Source: a virus. From it: DNA of 22,274 bases. The position numbers and the translations under genes were made by a program. The notes below the pieces were generated by a model. That model saw only the letters and a list, made by a program, of their open reading frames with translations, was not told the DNA's origin and made no database searches. The DNA lies in the IMG/VR virus record IMGVR_UViG_3300007539_007478, positions 1 through 22,274 of that record; one strand, given 5' to 3'. Position 1 is the first letter of the stretch. The number at the start of each line of letters is the position of its first letter. Shown piece after piece: positions 8,010 through 15,227 of this stretch.

Positions 8010-8045
8010 GCACAAAACCCCCCCACAAAAAGTGGGAGGGCGTTA
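8010..8045 (-). terminator. Strong terminator after the major capsid gene
   Basis: On the minus strand CCCTCCCAC (8032-8040) pairs with GTGGGGGGG (8018-8026), nine pairs including one G-T wobble, with a TTTTT loop and a short T-rich tail (TTTTGTG). It sits about 30 nt after the capsid stop. Because neck and PrkA-YhbH-SpoVR genes follow on the same strand with no obvious promoter between, it probably acts as a partial terminator that lets the capsid mRNA dominate. Confidence 0.85.
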
Positions 8046-8073
8046 ATTCTCAAAATCAAGTTAATTTATTTGA

Positions 8074-9723
8074 TTATACGAGGTCAGTGACGACGACCAA
8101 GCCATACATATCTGGGCGAACCATCTTCTTAGCATAGCGGGTCATGACGCCTTTGCGAGGCACGAAGTCCTCAGTTCCAAAGATGGTAGGTGTCATCTGG
8201 AGAGGCACATAAGGAGCGTAGACGTATCCACTTTCGAGGAACGAGGAGCCTTTACGTCCACAAAGAACAACGTTTCTTGGGAAGTAAGGATCGACGTAAA
8301 CGTCGAACTTCTTGCTCAAGGAGCCAACTCTGACTGCACCAACTTGTCCACGGTCATCGTCATGAGTGACGGAGCCACGGAATCCAGCAGTGAACTCGAG
8401 GAGGTTTGCAACTTCAGGCGAAACAACAATGAAGTTAGCGCCGCCACGAAGAGTCTTTCTGTGGATCTGAGCCGAAACATCATTAATGGTCTCAACAAGA
8501 GTCTCATACCACTCACTGACGTTACCAGTGAAGTCAGGACCAACGGTACCACCTGCTGTCAAATCAGCGCCAGTTTCGCGGTTCACGAATTTGCCTGGAC
8601 GACGTGACCAATAGAGAGTGCTAGCAGTAGCGCCTTTAACGAGATCTTCGAGGATTTCTTGATCAAGTTCGAGAGCAATGTGCTCAGAAAGGACACTTGT
8701 CAACTCAACTTCAGCATCGAGATTGTGATAAGCGTTGAGATCTTGTGCCAATTCCGGAGTCCACTTAGCTTTAAGCTTCTTGGTCTTAGCGGTAACAGCT
8801 ACAGAATCAACTTTGATGTCAATTTCTGGAATAGCTTCGTTGTTTTCGAGACCCCAGGTATCAGCACCTGCGACTGCTCCAACTGCTAGGCCGGAAGTAG
8901 TGAAATTATCATCAATGATGAACTCAGCGCCATCTACTGAGACCAACGAACTAGAAGCAGCAGAGCCACTTATGCCAGTCGCGATAACTCTGTAGAGTCC
9001 GCTACCTTGATCAGTAGTTAGTCTGCGAACTTGTGCCGCGAGAGGGGCACCACCAACAGTCAACGTAATGGTGACAAGATCTTTCACGTTAAGCTGAGTA
9101 GCCGAAAGATCGATGGTGCCGAAGGCAACACCAGTTCCTGCTGCCAAGTCAGGATCAAAGCGGACAATTTCATCAACAAAACCATCACCAACAGTACCAG
9201 AATCGATACCAACCACAGAAAGGGATGCGGTGGCATTTGGCGAAGAATATCCATTATTGAGGGCGTAAAAACTTTGCTCTGCTTCATTGCCAGCGAGTGA
9301 AACGCCGCCAGTAATTTGGCTAGCAACAACACCACCACCGAATACAGATTCGCCAGCAGCATAATCTAGACGACTGTTGGTGTGAGTAAAGTCAAGGAAG
9401 AAAATGAGGCCAGATGGCAAGCTCATTGGCTGAACCGAGACAAGATCATTTGCGATCAATCCACCGAATACGCGGCGAACAATTGGGAAAGCTACGGAAG
9501 CGAAACCCTCAACATCACCTGTTGGGCTACCTGCCATAGTGGAAGCTTCACGGAGAAGTTCTTTGGCTTGGTTTTCAAGCAAAGAAGCCATACCGTGCTT
9601 TTGACGCTCATCAGCGAGTCCTTCTAGGAGGCCAGTCTTTTCCCACTTGGAGAGAAGAGCAGCACCTTCCTTAGAAAGATCACGACGAACAATACCTTCA
9701 GTTAATTTATTTAAAATAGACAT
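8074..9723 (-). CDS. Major capsid protein, T4 gp23 family
   Basis: 549 aa (T4 gp23 is 521). Recognised by SLLENQAKELL (48-58), FPIVRRVFGGLIANDLVSVQ (79-98) with PMSLPSGLIFFLDFTHT after it, the HIALELDQEILEDL helix region, VSPEVANLLE, and the C-terminal RPDMYGLVVVTDLV. These are signature stretches of gp23-type HK97-fold shell proteins. The N-terminal roughly 60 residues should be the delta/propeptide: LLRE-A at 57-60 fits the L/I-x-E rule of gp21 proteases, suggesting cleavage after Glu59 (T4 cuts after residue 65). AGGAGA precedes the ATG. GC content is visibly higher than in most neighbours: the 60 nt at 8101-8160 hold 32 G/C against 19 at 601-660. That is consistent with selection for high expression. 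A strong terminator follows. Confidence 0.95.
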   Translation of the reverse strand: MSILNKLTEGIVRRDLSKEGAALLSKWEKTGLLEGLADERQKHGMASLLENQAKELLREASTMAGSPTGDVEGFASVAFPIVRRVFGGLIANDLVSVQPMSLPSGLIFFLDFTHTNSRLDYAAGESVFGGGVVASQITGGVSLAGNEAEQSFYALNNGYSSPNATASLSVVGIDSGTVGDGFVDEIVRFDPDLAAGTGVAFGTIDLSATQLNVKDLVTITLTVGGAPLAAQVRRLTTDQGSGLYRVIATGISGSAASSSLVSVDGAEFIIDDNFTTSGLAVGAVAGADTWGLENNEAIPEIDIKVDSVAVTAKTKKLKAKWTPELAQDLNAYHNLDAEVELTSVLSEHIALELDQEILEDLVKGATASTLYWSRRPGKFVNRETGADLTAGGTVGPDFTGNVSEWYETLVETINDVSAQIHRKTLRGGANFIVVSPEVANLLEFTAGFRGSVTHDDDRGQVGAVRVGSLSKKFDVYVDPYFPRNVVLCGRKGSSFLESGYVYAPYVPLQMTPTIFGTEDFVPRKGVMTRYAKKMVRPDMYGLVVVTDLV

Positions 9724-9739
9724 GTTTGTAATCTCCTAA

Positions 9740-10723
9740 TTATTTATCTAATTTTCTAATACCTGCCAAGATCTGCATTCTTTCCGAAACCGGAGAGTCG
9801 ACATTCTTAACTGGTGCTCTTCTAGGTAAAGTGACAGAAGGCCTTTCTACAGTCTCGCGCAGTGATTGTGGATGCGCTTTACCTAAAACACTTCCCACTG
9901 CACTTTCAAGAGTCTCGAAAATAACCTTTGCTTCTTCAATTGAATCTGCTTTTGACAAAGCTTCGACAATTTTATTTTTTTGTCGCTCATTCAAGGAGTC
10001 GTTTGTCAATACGCGATTCGTGTAAATCAATCTAGCGTTCGATAGATTAACTTTATCAAAATTTTCTTTTAGTTTTTTGATAGCGTCTACCAACGCTTCG
10101 TTTTGTTCTGTTAGGCGGTCTCTGGCAGCAACAAGCTTTTGATTTTGTTCTTGGGCTTCTGTGCTTGCCAATTGAGCCAATCTCAATTCTTCTTTATATT
10201 GCATTAAAGCTTCTGGAGTACCTGCCCAGCCGCTCTTGACTGGTTCGATATCTACAACAAGCTCTTCATTTACAATTTCTTCTAAAATCTCATCTAAATC
10301 CGAGATATCTATTTCTTCTTCAAGAGTAACTTCAACAGGAACTTCTGCCACATCTCCTGCTTCTAGTGTCGCAGCATCTGCTTCTACCGGATGTGGTGCG
10401 GGCTCTCCCAGAGGATCTGCTCCGTCTTCTCTTTCATCGGCTTCTGCCAATTCTTCTGCCATAGCTTGAAGATCTTTTAAATCAATTATCATCTCTGATT
10501 CTTCGAGAGATTCTGTTGGTTCTGCTGCAAGAGGAATACTATCTTCTAGAGAATCAGAAGCACCATTGTCGGGCGCTGCTTGCTCTTCTTCTTCAAGAAG
10601 ATTTTCTACTGCTTCTCGAATATCATTTGAGTACTTATCTAAAATAGCATTCTCTGCATTTTTAATAGCGGCTTCTTTAAGAGCCGTTGCGTCAATAATT
10701 GCTTGTTCTAACAACGAAGACAT
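9740..10723 (-). CDS. Prohead core scaffold protein, T4 gp22-like
   Basis: 327 aa (T4 gp22 is 269). Residues about 40-160 are extremely Glu/Asp/Ala-rich. A long coiled coil follows (about 168-235) and then the segment SNARLIYTNRVLTNDSLNER with QKNKIVEALSKADSIEEAK after it, which I recall as characteristic of gp22 scaffolds in marine T4-type phages. The C-terminus is short and basic (SERMQILAGIRKLDK) and could contact the capsid protein. The scaffold forms the prohead core and is cut to small peptides by the gp21-type protease encoded upstream. The gene lies 16 nt before the capsid gene, the conserved gp22-gp23 arrangement. GAGGGGAA precedes the ATG. Confidence 0.82.
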   Translation of the reverse strand: MSSLLEQAIIDATALKEAAIKNAENAILDKYSNDIREAVENLLEEEEQAAPDNGASDSLEDSIPLAAEPTESLEESEMIIDLKDLQAMAEELAEADEREDGADPLGEPAPHPVEADAATLEAGDVAEVPVEVTLEEEIDISDLDEILEEIVNEELVVDIEPVKSGWAGTPEALMQYKEELRLAQLASTEAQEQNQKLVAARDRLTEQNEALVDAIKKLKENFDKVNLSNARLIYTNRVLTNDSLNERQKNKIVEALSKADSIEEAKVIFETLESAVGSVLGKAHPQSLRETVERPSVTLPRRAPVKNVDSPVSERMQILAGIRKLDK

Positions 10724-10797
10724 ATGAAATTCCCCTCATAAACTAGTTCAAAAATAAATAGTTTATTAAAAGGTAAAAAGACATATTTTATAAAATC

Positions 10798-10808
10798 CAC
10801 ATTTATAA
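10798..10808 (-). promoter_or_regulatory. Possible T4-type late promoter upstream of the scaffold gene
   Basis: The minus strand reads TATAAATG (complement of 10800-10807), one mismatch from the T4 late consensus TATAAATA. It falls directly after the stop of the 138-aa gene and about 75 nt before the scaffold start, in the longest gap of the head operon apart from 7974-8073. The gap (10724-10812) is otherwise very AT-rich with a second weaker TATAAAAT, so chance is a real alternative. Confidence 0.3.
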
Positions 10809-10812
10809 AGAA

Positions 10813-11229
10813 TTAATCTGTTAAGCCTGATCCAGTTAGTGCGATCATTTCACTGGCATCGATGCCTGTTAAGTCAGCAACCAGTTCAAAAGCACCATCT
10901 GCTGCTGCCGTCTCTAGTGAGATATATATTTCCTTACATTTGTGTTCGAGCTTTATTGAATCTCTATTTGTCGGAAGTGTAACAAAATGGTTGCCAGCTT
11001 CTACATTCCCAGCATCAAGTGAATTGTAATGAATCCTAATTGGTGTGTTGCTTCCTGTTGCATTGATAATTAAAATAGATTTTGTTACTTTCGGAAATTC
11101 TATTTTAACTTGTGAGTTGTTTGTTGCAAAGTTGGCAGATAATAAAACTGAACCAGTCATGTATGGAAAACCGGATACTTGATAGGAGCCTACATTTGAA
11201 AGACCTGCTGCGTATTTAAAAGTTGACAT
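10813..11229 (-). CDS. Small unknown protein, possibly capsid-associated
   Basis: 138 aa, predicted mostly beta. It begins MSTFKYAAGLSNVGSYQVSG and contains FPYMTGSVLL, IRIHYNSLDAGNVEAGNHFV and LTTNRDSI-like strands, ending GIDASEMIALTGSGLTD. No membrane segment or signal peptide. Its size, beta content and place between the protease and the scaffold would suit a small decoration or accessory head protein, but I do not recognise a named family. The ribosome binding site is weak (GGGAATC). The last 15 residues resemble the C-terminal part of the 138-aa product encoded at 12460-12876. Confidence 0.7.
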   Translation of the reverse strand: MSTFKYAAGLSNVGSYQVSGFPYMTGSVLLSANFATNNSQVKIEFPKVTKSILIINATGSNTPIRIHYNSLDAGNVEAGNHFVTLPTNRDSIKLEHKCKEIYISLETAAADGAFELVADLTGIDASEMIALTGSGLTD

Positions 11230-11274
11230 AAATGATTCCCGATATTTTTACAATGTAATTAGTTTTTAAAAATT

Positions 11275-11550
11275 CTAATTTCTTGTTTTTCTTTTTTTCT
11301 TAATTCTATAAGGATCATCTTTCGGATCCATAATTCTTTTTTCTTCTTCGCGAAGTTTATCAAGTATTTTTTTTCTTTTCTTTTTTTCTTTTCTTTTTAT
11401 TTCAGAGTCTTTCGTAAATACCAATGATTCACGATATTCATCTAATATTCTATATTTTTTAATCTTCTTCATGAATCTTCGAATCATTCTCTCTGGTGTA
11501 TCATTTTTACCTCGAGGTTTTTCGACAAGATTAACTGGTCTCTTGGACAT
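11275..11550 (-). CDS. rpsU: Probable ribosomal protein bS21 homologue
   Basis: 91 aa, very basic. The layout follows bS21: an N-terminal strand with valine (RPVNLVEK, 4-11), then PERMIRRFMKKIKKYRILDE (19-38) which matches bS21's P-x-x-x-A-L-R-R-F-x-R-x-x-x-x-x-G-v-L-x-E pattern, YRE...F.K (39-47), then the Lys/Arg-rich helix KRKEKKKRKKILDKLREEEK (52-71). A basic tail (84-91) extends it beyond the usual roughly 70 residues. In bacteria bS21 sits on the 30S platform near the anti-Shine-Dalgarno end of 16S rRNA and helps initiation. Phage-encoded bS21 is known, for example in pelagiphages. Here it lies among head genes, so it would be made late. The start has GGAG 6 nt upstream. Main alternative: an unrelated basic coiled-coil internal protein. 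Confidence 0.68.
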   Translation of the reverse strand: MSKRPVNLVEKPRGKNDTPERMIRRFMKKIKKYRILDEYRESLVFTKDSEIKRKEKKKRKKILDKLREEEKRIMDPKDDPYRIKKKRKTRN

Positions 11551-11623
11551 TACAACTCCATTTATTTATTGTTGTGTAACTATAAATAGGCACTCTAAAT
11601 AATAAACAATATTTTATTTAATC

Positions 11624-12430
11624 TTAGGTCAAATTAACTGTACCAGTTTTCACTGTTCCATTTGAATATTTAACTGTAAATGTTAATTTATTTAGTACTT
11701 CGTCAACATGCATAGAGACAGTGGAATTATTCATGTCGGCAGAAGGTGGAGCAGAAGGCGGAGCATGTATATAAGCACCGTCCGAAGAAATAGTTAAATG
11801 ATCTGCAGGGACGCCTGAGTCGTTCGGAGTTGTCCCAAGCACCAACTTTGATCCACATTTCGATGAATAGTTCCAATTTTGAGTGGCCCTGGCATCTACA
11901 TAAGCCTGATTAGGTCTAGGCTGATTGTGTGAGTAACCACCATATCCAATTCGACCTAAAGTTTTGCCGTCCGGCACAATTGCCCTAAAGTTACTAGTAT
12001 CAATCTGATTAGAAGAAAGAAGATTGATACCAGAGCAGTTTGTCAAAATTGATGACCAAGATGCTAATTCAAATCTCGATATGTCTGCTGGGCTTGTCCC
12101 ATAAGACCAAGCACTAAGAGTATTTGAATGCGAGGCTTCTCCTCTCTCAATATGAAATAGCCCTCTTGACATGCCTCGAGGAGTATCTTCATCAACTCCA
12201 ATTGGGACTTGTAGATCGTTACCCGCATGTTCATTGTTTGTTTTTATTGTAATTCTCGGTTTGCCATCAAGAGAACTAGAGGCATCAATAGAAAACATGT
12301 TTTCTTGACCAGGTATTGATACGTTAAACGCAGTCTCTGACACGTCTATTGATGAAACAGACAATCTACCGTCGACTGTGACGGCATCTTTTAGAGAGTT
12401 ATTGTTATTACTTGGCTTAAATTCTGACAT
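11624..12430 (-). CDS. Fibre-like structural protein of unknown role
   Basis: 268 aa, rich in Ser, Asn, Gly and Thr and nearly free of hydrophobic helices. Features include GRLSVSSIDVSETAFNVSIP near the N-terminus, a middle part with GRIGYGGYSHNQPRPNQAYV followed by DARATQNW, then LGTTPNDSGVPADHLTISSD (typical of fibre/spike terminal regions), and a C-terminal beta segment VLNKLTFTVKYSNGTVKTGT. This composition fits a trimeric fibre or spike-like virion protein. Its location inside the head-assembly operon rather than a tail-fibre cluster suggests a head-surface fibre or other capsid decoration; that is inference. GAGGAGG precedes the ATG. No enzyme motif seen. Confidence 0.72.
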   Translation of the reverse strand: MSEFKPSNNNNSLKDAVTVDGRLSVSSIDVSETAFNVSIPGQENMFSIDASSSLDGKPRITIKTNNEHAGNDLQVPIGVDEDTPRGMSRGLFHIERGEASHSNTLSAWSYGTSPADISRFELASWSSILTNCSGINLLSSNQIDTSNFRAIVPDGKTLGRIGYGGYSHNQPRPNQAYVDARATQNWNYSSKCGSKLVLGTTPNDSGVPADHLTISSDGAYIHAPPSAPPSADMNNSTVSMHVDEVLNKLTFTVKYSNGTVKTGTVNLT

Positions 12431-12459
12431 GCTTCTTCTTCCTCCTCAAATATAAAAGA

Positions 12460-12876
12460 TTAAATCATTTTTTTCCATTTATGTCCACCAGCGATTGCCA
12501 TTAAACCACTAATGTCAACACCTGGATCATTGGGGGCATAATTTGATAGTGGCCCATTTGATGGCGGCGAACTAACACTACCTCCGGAAGATAGTGGCTC
12601 TGTATTCTCAAAGATTCCAGAAAAACCTAATGACTCTTCAATTCTTCTTTTTCTTTCTTCAAGAGCCGTTCTTTGCTCTTCTTGCAATTCTACAGCTTGT
12701 CTTGAAAAATCTTGCTTTGGTTGTTCGACTCTGGTCTCGACAATAGTTTGTTGTGTACCTAGCCCAACAGCAATTTCTTTAATTAAGTTTGATAAAACTC
12801 CCTCTTCAAAGATCACCTCTTTGATGCACTCTTTGATAAGGGGCTTTAGGATTTTTTGTAGTTCTTGTTTTTTCAT
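12460..12876 (-). CDS. Small unknown protein of the prohead block
   Basis: 138 aa. The N-terminal 25 residues form a charged amphipathic helix (MKKQELQKILKPLIKECIKE), followed by a coiled-coil stretch rich in Glu/Gln/Arg (about 52-84). A Ser/Gly/Pro/Asn-rich linker (95-118) comes next, then a short C-terminal motif DPGVDISGLMAIAGGHKWKK. The ATG overlaps the stop of the protease gene by 4 nt (ATGA), so the two are probably made together. Coupling to the protease and the helix-linker-tail layout suggest a minor prohead core protein or protease partner; I do not recognise a family. Confidence 0.72.
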   Translation of the reverse strand: MKKQELQKILKPLIKECIKEVIFEEGVLSNLIKEIAVGLGTQQTIVETRVEQPKQDFSRQAVELQEEQRTALEERKRRIEESLGFSGIFENTEPLSSGGSVSSPPSNGPLSNYAPNDPGVDISGLMAIAGGHKWKKMI

Positions 12877-13490
12877 TTATCACCTAGAATATCGTTCAAC
12901 GCGCGATTAATTTTGTCAGCTTTTGTGAAAACATTTGGTTGCTCATATTTCTTGCCTTCTTGTAAATTCATAAAAGCATTTGGCGTAGAAGGCTCTGATA
13001 CAAAATCAAAACAAATAAGCTGGAAGTCGTCTTCAACAACAACTCCTCCTTGTGCGTTTTCTCTGACCGAACCCAACCCTCTTGAGGAGATACCAAGTTG
13101 ACAGCCACTCTCGACTAGCCCACGTAAAATATCTCCCGAAGGAGTATTGAGAACCTTAACAGTACCCATGACTTTTGGACCTTCGGTCCATATATTAGTG
13201 ACCATATGTGAGGCATTTTTCAAATTGATTATCGAATCATCTGGATGGTCTAGTTCGCCTAATGCTCGGCGTTCTTTGACCAACTTTTGATAAGTCTTTA
13301 CTTCTCTCATCAAAACACCTTCTGGATAAACACGACCATTACCGTTTTGGACATTACATTGCTGCATCAATCCCGTCAGGTACATGGCATTGTTTTCTTT
13401 TATATCTAGTTTCTCTTCCTCTGTGAGAAGGTCACGACAAACGCCACCCTCACACAAAGCATAATATTCTCTTAATAAAACTTTACTCAT
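12873..13490 (-). CDS. Prohead maturation protease, T4 gp21-like (family S77)
   Basis: 205 aa (T4 gp21 is 212). The motif NGNGRVYPEGVL (49-60) is followed by GELDHPDD (79-86) carrying the catalytic His82, TPSGDILRGLVESG (116-129) and QLGISSRGLG (131-140) with the catalytic serine at 135 (or 136). FDFVSEPSTPNAFM (161-174) closes the domain. These are the hallmark blocks of the gp21-type serine protease that sits in the prohead core, cleaves capsid, scaffold and internal proteins after L/I-x-E, and then destroys itself. The start has AGAAGGAAG upstream. The 3' end overlaps the following small gene by 4 nt. Confidence 0.93.
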   Translation of the reverse strand: MSKVLLREYYALCEGGVCRDLLTEEEKLDIKENNAMYLTGLMQQCNVQNGNGRVYPEGVLMREVKTYQKLVKERRALGELDHPDDSIINLKNASHMVTNIWTEGPKVMGTVKVLNTPSGDILRGLVESGCQLGISSRGLGSVRENAQGGVVVEDDFQLICFDFVSEPSTPNAFMNLQEGKKYEQPNVFTKADKINRALNDILGDK

Positions 13491-13511
13491 CTCAACTTCC
13501 TTCTAAAGTAG

Positions 13512-13565
13512 TCAACAGCCGTTTTTGCAGCGACGGACATTACGAATCATCCATCTTTTAGACAT
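13512..13565 (-). CDS. 17-codon mini-ORF with strong ribosome binding site
   Basis: Minus-strand ATG at 13563-13565, preceded by AGGAGGTG 4 nt away. That near-perfect Shine-Dalgarno is made from the last codons and stop (AGG AGG TGA) of the upstream membrane-protein gene. It encodes MSKRWMIRNVRRCKNGC and stops with TGA at 13512-13514. The peptide has five Arg/Lys in the first 12 residues plus two cysteines (positions 13 and 17) spaced C-x3-C. The ribosome binding site argues for real translation. It could be a micropeptide or a leader affecting the protease gene that starts 21 nt downstream. Confidence 0.45.
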   Translation of the reverse strand: MSKRWMIRNVRRCKNGC

Positions 13566-13567
13566 AA

Positions 13568-13855
13568 TCACCTCCTATTATCTAGATTTATGCCATTGTC
13601 ACCGAAAGTCATGTTTAAAACATAGGACGTTCCGGAACTAACTAAGCCACAAATAAAAAAATTTGCGGGCAAAAGTTCATAAGTAAATAGTTCAGTCAAT
13701 GGGCTTATTCCACATAAAAATACTCCAACCCAAAAACCAACACACATAGGACAAGTCCAGAAATAGCCCTCCGGCCTTATTTTATCGAAGATCTTTCCGT
13801 AACAAAGTAATTGTGTCATCCCATAAGCAGATAATAAAAAATATATAAGATCCAC
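13568..13855 (-). CDS. DUF1360-like small membrane protein
   Basis: 95 aa with about three hydrophobic segments (1-18, 38-50, 62-82). The cytosolic-looking loop has KIFDKIRPEG (21-30) and the motif TCPMCVGFWVGVF (34-46). This CPxC-x-GFWxG pattern is what I recall for DUF1360/YjcA-type proteins, found in Bacillus spore-related proteins and in several T4-type phages. Function is not known; the CPMC pair could bind a metal or form a disulfide. It lies between portal-side core genes and the protease, sharing one nucleotide with the gene upstream. T4 proheads are assembled on the inner membrane, so a membrane role in head assembly is conceivable, but this is inference. Confidence 0.7.
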   Translation of the reverse strand: MDLIYFLLSAYGMTQLLCYGKIFDKIRPEGYFWTCPMCVGFWVGVFLCGISPLTELFTYELLPANFFICGLVSSGTSYVLNMTFGDNGINLDNRR

Positions 13856-14406
13856 TATTTCTCCTTGGATTCTTCAAGCATGTAGCTCATCCAATATGGC
13901 TCGTAATTATAACCAGGTCTCAAAGATCCCTTTTCAGAAGCTTGTGGTACTTCTCCCAATTCTGTAGAATCTTCATCCGTTGGTGAAGTGTAATAGTTGT
14001 CTAGCATCTGTTCATAATCATCTATATAATCATAATAAGGTTTTTCTTCTTTTATGAAATTATAGACTCCATAAATCGTGTAATCTATTGTGTTAATATC
14101 TTCTGATTCTGGTTGGGCGATTTGTGCTTCTAGGGATCCATAAACATTCCCGCCACGAATCGATTCATAAGTTACAATACCTTTTCTTTTCAAGAAATCA
14201 AAAAGACGAGATTGTGATTCATAAACCGTATCGGAAAAATCATTTTTTGCAAAAGTAACAACCTTACTTTTCTTTGGCATAATCACAATATCCATTTCTT
14301 GATGGTCAAAAATCATTATATTGCCATCAAGAGATTTTCTTGCTTTTAATTCTAATGTTAATCTTGTTCTGTTTGCTTCTTTTCCAAGATATATTGTAAC
14401 AGCCAT
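13855..14406 (-). CDS. Unknown protein of the portal-protease interval
   Basis: 183 aa, soluble. The N-terminal half reads as alternating strands and charged turns (MAVTIYLGKEANRTRLTLEL, then ARKSLDGNIMIFDHQEMDIV) and contains a helix QSRLFDFLKRKGIV. The C-terminal third (about 118-183) is acidic and unusually Tyr-rich (EEKPYYDYIDDYEQMLDNYY), probably disordered, ending YWMSYMLEESKEK. It shares one nucleotide (TAATG) with both neighbours. T4 has the core proteins gp67 and gp68 in this interval, so a prohead-core or assembly role is plausible from position only; no sequence relation to them is evident to me. Confidence 0.75.
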   Translation of the reverse strand: MAVTIYLGKEANRTRLTLELKARKSLDGNIMIFDHQEMDIVIMPKKSKVVTFAKNDFSDTVYESQSRLFDFLKRKGIVTYESIRGGNVYGSLEAQIAQPESEDINTIDYTIYGVYNFIKEEKPYYDYIDDYEQMLDNYYTSPTDEDSTELGEVPQASEKGSLRPGYNYEPYWMSYMLEESKEK

Positions 14407-15227
14407 TATTCGTTTATCTCCCTAGCGAGATTCTGAATCTTTAAGATATCCTGTACGAGAACTTTATCAATGTCTCTCTTGTTGGCATTCACTAGCATGT
14501 CATATACTTTTTTAGTATTCTCTAACATCACTTCATCTGATTTTATTTCTTCTAATTTGAGAGAATCACTTAAGATCTCTTTTAATCTAGAAATCTCTTC
14601 ATTAAGAAACACTTTAAGTTCTATACCATCGTCTTCAAAAGAAGTGATATATCTTTTTAGTAATTCCTTTTGTTCATTTGCCAATTCTTGATTATATTTT
14701 TCATTAAACTTTTTAACAAATGTTTTGTAAGTCAAATTATCAATCGGCTTAAGTGAGGAATCTTTTGATTCTTCTAGGGACATCATTTTACCAACCATTT
14801 CTCTTTCAAGGAGAATTCTGTCCCTTGCTTTCATGCGACTATTAAAAATTTGTGAAATCGTAGCAAGATCTTTATAGTTCGGGACGAAGTTAGAAAAAAC
14901 GTCTGGAGATATTTCTTTATTGATTTTATTAATAATTTCAGATTGTTCTTCGAAAAGCTTTTTGTTGTCTATTGAGCTTCTCTCCATTCTAGCTTCAAAA
15001 ATCACTCTTTCAGCCAATTCCTTATCGGCGTCTTTTAGCTCCATTATTGATTTGTATAATCTCAAATCTTTTGATAACAGATTATTCCCCTTAAAGTTGT
15101 TTCTAATCAAGTTGACAATTTTCTTCTTCTTGGAAACATCGCCCTCAACAACTGCTTTGGTTAATTCTCTTACCAGAGCCTCAAAGATAAAAGCAGTATT
15201 ACGCTTTTTATTGTGCTTCATTTTCAT
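14406..15227 (-). CDS. Unknown helical protein next to the portal, possible prohead core protein
   Basis: 273 aa, almost entirely charged alpha-helix. It has a basic N-terminus (MKMKHNKKRNTAFIFEALVR), repeated Glu/Lys/Leu-rich helices, NFVPNYKDLATISQIFNSRM in the middle (about 117-136) and a C-terminal helix KVLVQDILKIQNLAREINE. I recall similar all-helical proteins beside the portal in marine T4-type phages, where they are annotated as hypothetical. A core/initiation role like T4 gp68 is possible. The chosen ATG (15225-15227) has GGAG 10 nt upstream and lies inside the portal gene, a 20-nt overlap; an ATG two codons later is an alternative. Confidence 0.75.
   Translation of the reverse strand: MKMKHNKKRNTAFIFEALVRELTKAVVEGDVSKKKKIVNLIRNNFKGNNLLSKDLRLYKSIMELKDADKELAERVIFEARMERSSIDNKKLFEEQSEIINKINKEISPDVFSNFVPNYKDLATISQIFNSRMKARDRILLEREMVGKMMSLEESKDSSLKPIDNLTYKTFVKKFNEKYNQELANEQKELLKRYITSFEDDGIELKVFLNEEISRLKEILSDSLKLEEIKSDEVMLENTKKVYDMLVNANKRDIDKVLVQDILKIQNLAREINE

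Noticed and set aside
11580-11588. Perfect TATAAATA on the plus strand
   Set aside because: It faces away from every gene in the window and lies in a very AT-rich gap, so it is most likely chance.
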